From: Pedobacter ginsengisoli
GTDB taxonomy: Bacteria; Bacteroidota; Bacteroidia; Sphingobacteriales; Sphingobacteriaceae
Assembly: GCF_002736205.1 (NCBI RefSeq)
Contig: NZ_CP024091.1
Span: 2,539,555-2,603,554, forward strand
Length of the DNA stretch: 64,000 bases
Direction of reading: 5' to 3'
This document shows positions 62,693 through 64,000 of the stretch, one piece after another. The notes under the pieces were generated by a model. The model ran no database searches, was not told the DNA's origin, and saw only the letters and a list, made by a program, of their open reading frames with translations. Position 1 is the first letter of the stretch, and the number at the start of each line of letters is the position of its first letter. The position numbers were made by a program, and so were the translations under genes.

Positions 62693-64000
62693 GCCTTGGG
62701 TATTATAATTTCTATTTGTGTCCCTGTTAACAATTCAGACCGAACCTCCATTTTTCCATCCAGCATATTCACGCGCGCTGCGATGTTTTTCCATCCCAAA
62801 CCTTTAGACTTGTTGATCTGACTGGTATCAAAACCTTTTCCATTGTCTTTTATCATTAAATTAAAACCATCGCCATGCGGGGTCGCCTCTACCTCAATGT
62901 GGCTGGCTCGTGCGTGTTTAACCATATTGCTTAGCACCTCCTGCACAATGCGGTAAATAGATAGTTCGTTGGTTTTTTCGAACTGGTGCTCCCTTAATTC
63001 GTCTGGAACATTAATGGTTACCTGGGTAGTATTACTGCTATTTATTTTATCGCACATATCCTCTAAAGCAGCAAACAAACCGAAGTTCAATTCTTCCGGT
63101 ATCAGGTTATGCGAAATATTCCTCACCTCGGTTATGGTATTATCTACCAGATTCAAGGTAGCACCGGTACTTTCACTTTGTGGGGCATTGGATAAATTCA
63201 TTTTAACAACAGAAAGCATTTGCCCAATACTATCATGTAAATCGCGTGCAATCCTGATGCGTTCTTTTTGCTCTCCTTCAAACAAAGATCGGGTCTCTAT
63301 CTCCTGCTGTTTGTGTATTGCTGCTTGTAACCTGGCTTCCTGTTTCACTTTGTACCGATTATAGTAAGCATAGGCCAAGACTGCGCCCGCTGCCAGTAAA
63401 ACACAAAAAGCCGTTATAAGTATATTGCGTTGTTTGAGCTGCAAATCTCTATTAGACAGTTCAAGCTCCCGAATCCGGCTTTGCTTTTGAAGGGTTTTGA
63501 TACTTTGAGCCTTCTGGTCATTGGCCTGACGCTGGTTATTAATTTCTAATTGATTAATCTGCAGGTATTGATCTTTTTGTGCCAGCTGTGATTGTTTTTG
63601 CGCTAAAGCCAGATTTTGATTTTTTAACTGCAGCAGGTTAATGTGCTTTTCATTATTTAGCAAGGCAATCTGGTTGTCTTTTTTTTCTGTTTCGTAACGA
63701 GTTTGCAATTCGCTGATCTGCTTGTTTATGTCGCTGTTGCTTAGGCTGTCTTTTAATGCCAAATAACTTTGAAGTGACCTCTCGGCACCGGCACGGTCAT
63801 TCATGGCTATGGCATAACTGTGCCTTAGTTTTAACAACTCAGCCAGGTCTTCTTTAAACGCATACTTTTTAGCCAATGGCTCTGCTTCATTTAAGGTTGA
63901 ACCAGCCTTTGGCAGGTCGCCCAGGTCCAAAGCCGACTGAACAATATTTACATCTGCTGAAACAATACCCTGCGGGTCATTAAGGTTCACAGACACTTGC
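62689..64000 (-). CDS. NarL-type sensor histidine kinase, N-terminus beyond window
   Basis: The 3' part of a HisKA_3-type histidine kinase that pairs with the downstream response regulator. The visible N-terminal part is helical and TPR-like (to about residue 90 of the visible frame), then a long coiled coil rich in Q and L, one transmembrane segment (NILITAFCVLLAAGAVLAYA near 190) and the H-box RIRIARDLHDSIGQMLSVVK with the phospho-histidine. The HATPase has NELSIYRIVQEVLSNMVKHA and DNGKGFD. It reads off the window; a GTG at 63996 is unlikely to be the real start. Confidence 0.92.
   Translation of the reverse strand, partial: QVSVNLNDPQGIVSADVNIVQSALDLGDLPKAGSTLNEAEPLAKKYAFKEDLAELLKLRHSYAIAMNDRAGAERSLQSYLALKDSLSNSDINKQISELQTRYETEKKDNQIALLNNEKHINLLQLKNQNLALAQKQSQLAQKDQYLQINQLEINNQRQANDQKAQSIKTLQKQSRIRELELSNRDLQLKQRNILITAFCVLLAAGAVLAYAYYNRYKVKQEARLQAAIHKQQEIETRSLFEGEQKERIRIARDLHDSIGQMLSVVKMNLSNAPQSESTGATLNLVDNTITEVRNISHNLIPEELNFGLFAALEDMCDKINSSNTTQVTINVPDELREHQFEKTNELSIYRIVQEVLSNMVKHARASHIEVEATPHGDGFNLMIKDNGKGFDTSQINKSKGLGWKNIAARVNMLDGKMEVRSELLTGTQIEIIIPKA

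Noticed and set aside
1..64000. CRISPR array or cas genes
   Set aside because: No regularly spaced repeats and no Cas-like proteins were seen. The only tandem repeat has two adjacent units (43238) without spacers.

Overview
The window comes from a low-GC member of the Bacteroidota, most likely Sphingobacteriaceae and Pedobacter-like. The reasons are the Bacteroidota promoter form (TTTG, about 19-20 bases, then TAnnTTTG), AT-rich intergenic DNA, many secreted carbohydrate enzymes, a TonB-dependent receptor with a CarboxypepD_reg-like N-terminus, MG2/TonB-plug proteins and DUF6428/DUF6660-type genes. No 16S gene is present, so the genus is an inference from gene content.

Layout. (1) 1-1035: the start of guaB. 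(2) 1160-7842: a tight minus-strand operon, lacI-type regulator, GH88, kduI, DUF4861, kduD, GH20, that takes unsaturated uronate from polysaccharide lyase products to 2-keto-3-deoxygluconate. Divergently placed lutABC (lactate oxidation) follow, then uxuA-uxaC (glucuronate/galacturonate entry). Three LacI-type palindromes of form GAAAWCGTTTBC at 7911, 8055 and 13635 tie these units together. (3) 13659-15042: a HAD nucleotidase and a DeoR regulator, divergent across helically phased TTGCAA boxes. (4) 15035-23431: two very large secreted MG2 / TonB-plug proteins, one of them a head-to-tail double. (5) 23585-27407: a choice-of-anchor I lipoprotein and small redox and regulator genes. (6) 27504-33656: a complete suf Fe-S assembly operon, sufBCDSE plus sufT, ending in an Rrf2 regulator with three cysteines. 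(7) 33668-37875: a PQQ/cytochrome sugar dehydrogenase, a TIM-barrel epimerase lipoprotein and RNase HI.

(8) 38053-about 60300 is an accessory island that starts at a tRNA-His gene with a large serine recombinase directly beside it. It holds a helicase with a possible nuclease tail, an AAA ATPase, a two-gene set that fits type II Thoeris (TM-macro ThsA plus TIR ThsB), a UPF0175/PIN toxin-antitoxin pair, a TOTE-type primase-helicase, several unknown small genes, an arsenic operon (arsR, DUF6428, arsC, acr3), a TonB receptor with a DUF6660 protein, and scars: a recombinase tail, a methyltransferase head and a cut alpha/beta hydrolase. Two homologous intergenic blocks (about 46.66-46.85 and 50.87-51.07 kb), each with a small reverse reading frame, a terminator and a short direct repeat, bracket the toxin-antitoxin and TOTE segment. 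Three terminator hairpins share an ACTACTAG core.

(9) 60574-64000: a small membrane protein, an AraC regulator, and a NarL-type response regulator with its sensor kinase running off the window end.
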